Shown piece by piece: positions 18,332 through 18,531 of a stretch of DNA of 18,531 nt. Within the stretch, counting starts at the first letter, position 1. The number at the start of each line of letters is the position of its first letter. The stretch covers positions 1-18,531 of the forward strand of contig JARFQM010000005.1 of assembly GCA_029287755.1 (NCBI GenBank), written 5' to 3'. The translations under genes and the position numbers were made by a program. The stretch is from Desulfofustis sp. Its GTDB lineage: Bacteria; Desulfobacterota; Desulfobulbia; Desulfobulbales; Desulfocapsaceae. The notes beneath the pieces were generated by a model, which saw nothing but the letters and a program-made list of their open reading frames with translations, made no database searches and was not told where the DNA came from.

Positions 18332-18531
18332 GATTGTCTGAACGCGTGGGTGGACTCTTTTCGGTACTGGTGGTTGTTTTTTGTGGGTATCAGGGTGCTA
18401 TTAATAACAGACCTGGCTCCGCTGAGCAACAGTAGTTGTATCGCCCCCTCTTCATTCCTCTGCTGGCGGTACTGTCGACGGGGCAATTTTTTACATTTTT
18501 TAGCAGAGATAGAGACGATGTTCTGTTATAC

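Noticed and set aside
18292..18486. Minus-strand open frame upstream of the carboxypeptidase
   Set aside because: Basic, serine-rich translation overlapping the carboxypeptidase signal peptide region; no ribosome site or motif. The last 200 bases show no supported gene.

Overview
The window looks like an anaerobic bacterium with moderately GC-rich coding DNA. Desulfobacterota (for example a sulfate-reducing or syntrophic glycolate oxidiser related to Desulfobulbales) is my best guess. The guess rests on a full-length single-chain pyruvate:ferredoxin oxidoreductase, a fused GlcD-GlcE protein, a CCG-domain GlcF, small Fe-S proteins and a fused TRAP permease. No marker gene here fixes the taxonomy.

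Layout. (1) 1-1685, +: the 3' part of a fused 4TM/12TM TRAP transporter permease, cut by the window edge. (2) 1715-2617, -: a beta-hydroxyacid dehydrogenase of the glyoxylate/succinate-semialdehyde reductase type, convergent with the transporter. (3) 2618-4054: a 1.4 kb gene-free region holding a 24-bp palindrome, a dense run of stem-loops (a possible structured RNA), an AT-rich block and two TGGT-N3-ACCA palindromes typical of FadR/LldR-type GntR operators. (4) 4055-12577, +: a tightly packed probable operon. It encodes a SucC-like CoA ligase beta subunit, a small ferredoxin-like protein, a SucD-like CoA ligase alpha subunit, a CitE-like malyl-CoA lyase, an MTH1187-type thiamine-binding protein, a SAM methyltransferase, a GlcD-GlcE fusion and GlcF. 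(5) 12578-13094: gene-free leader. (6) 13095-17409, +: pyruvate:ferredoxin oxidoreductase (nifJ) followed by a FadR-family GntR regulator. (7) 17567-18331, -: an exported VanY-type D,D-carboxypeptidase, probably unrelated to the rest. The final 200 bases hold no gene I can support.

How the genes fit together (inference). GlcDE/GlcF oxidise glycolate to glyoxylate. The CitE-like lyase condenses glyoxylate with acetyl-CoA to malyl-CoA. The SucCD-like ligase, run in reverse, releases malate and CoA and conserves the thioester as ATP. Malate is converted to pyruvate by a malic enzyme not in this window, and PFOR regenerates acetyl-CoA, CO2 and reduced ferredoxin. This is the malyl-CoA cycle known biochemically from syntrophic glycolate oxidation (Syntrophobotulus glycolicus). 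The whole route apart from malic enzyme sits in one locus, with a candidate regulator, candidate operators, a possible thiamine-supply protein and a possible transporter. The least explained component is the seven-cysteine ferredoxin-like protein placed between the two ligase subunits.
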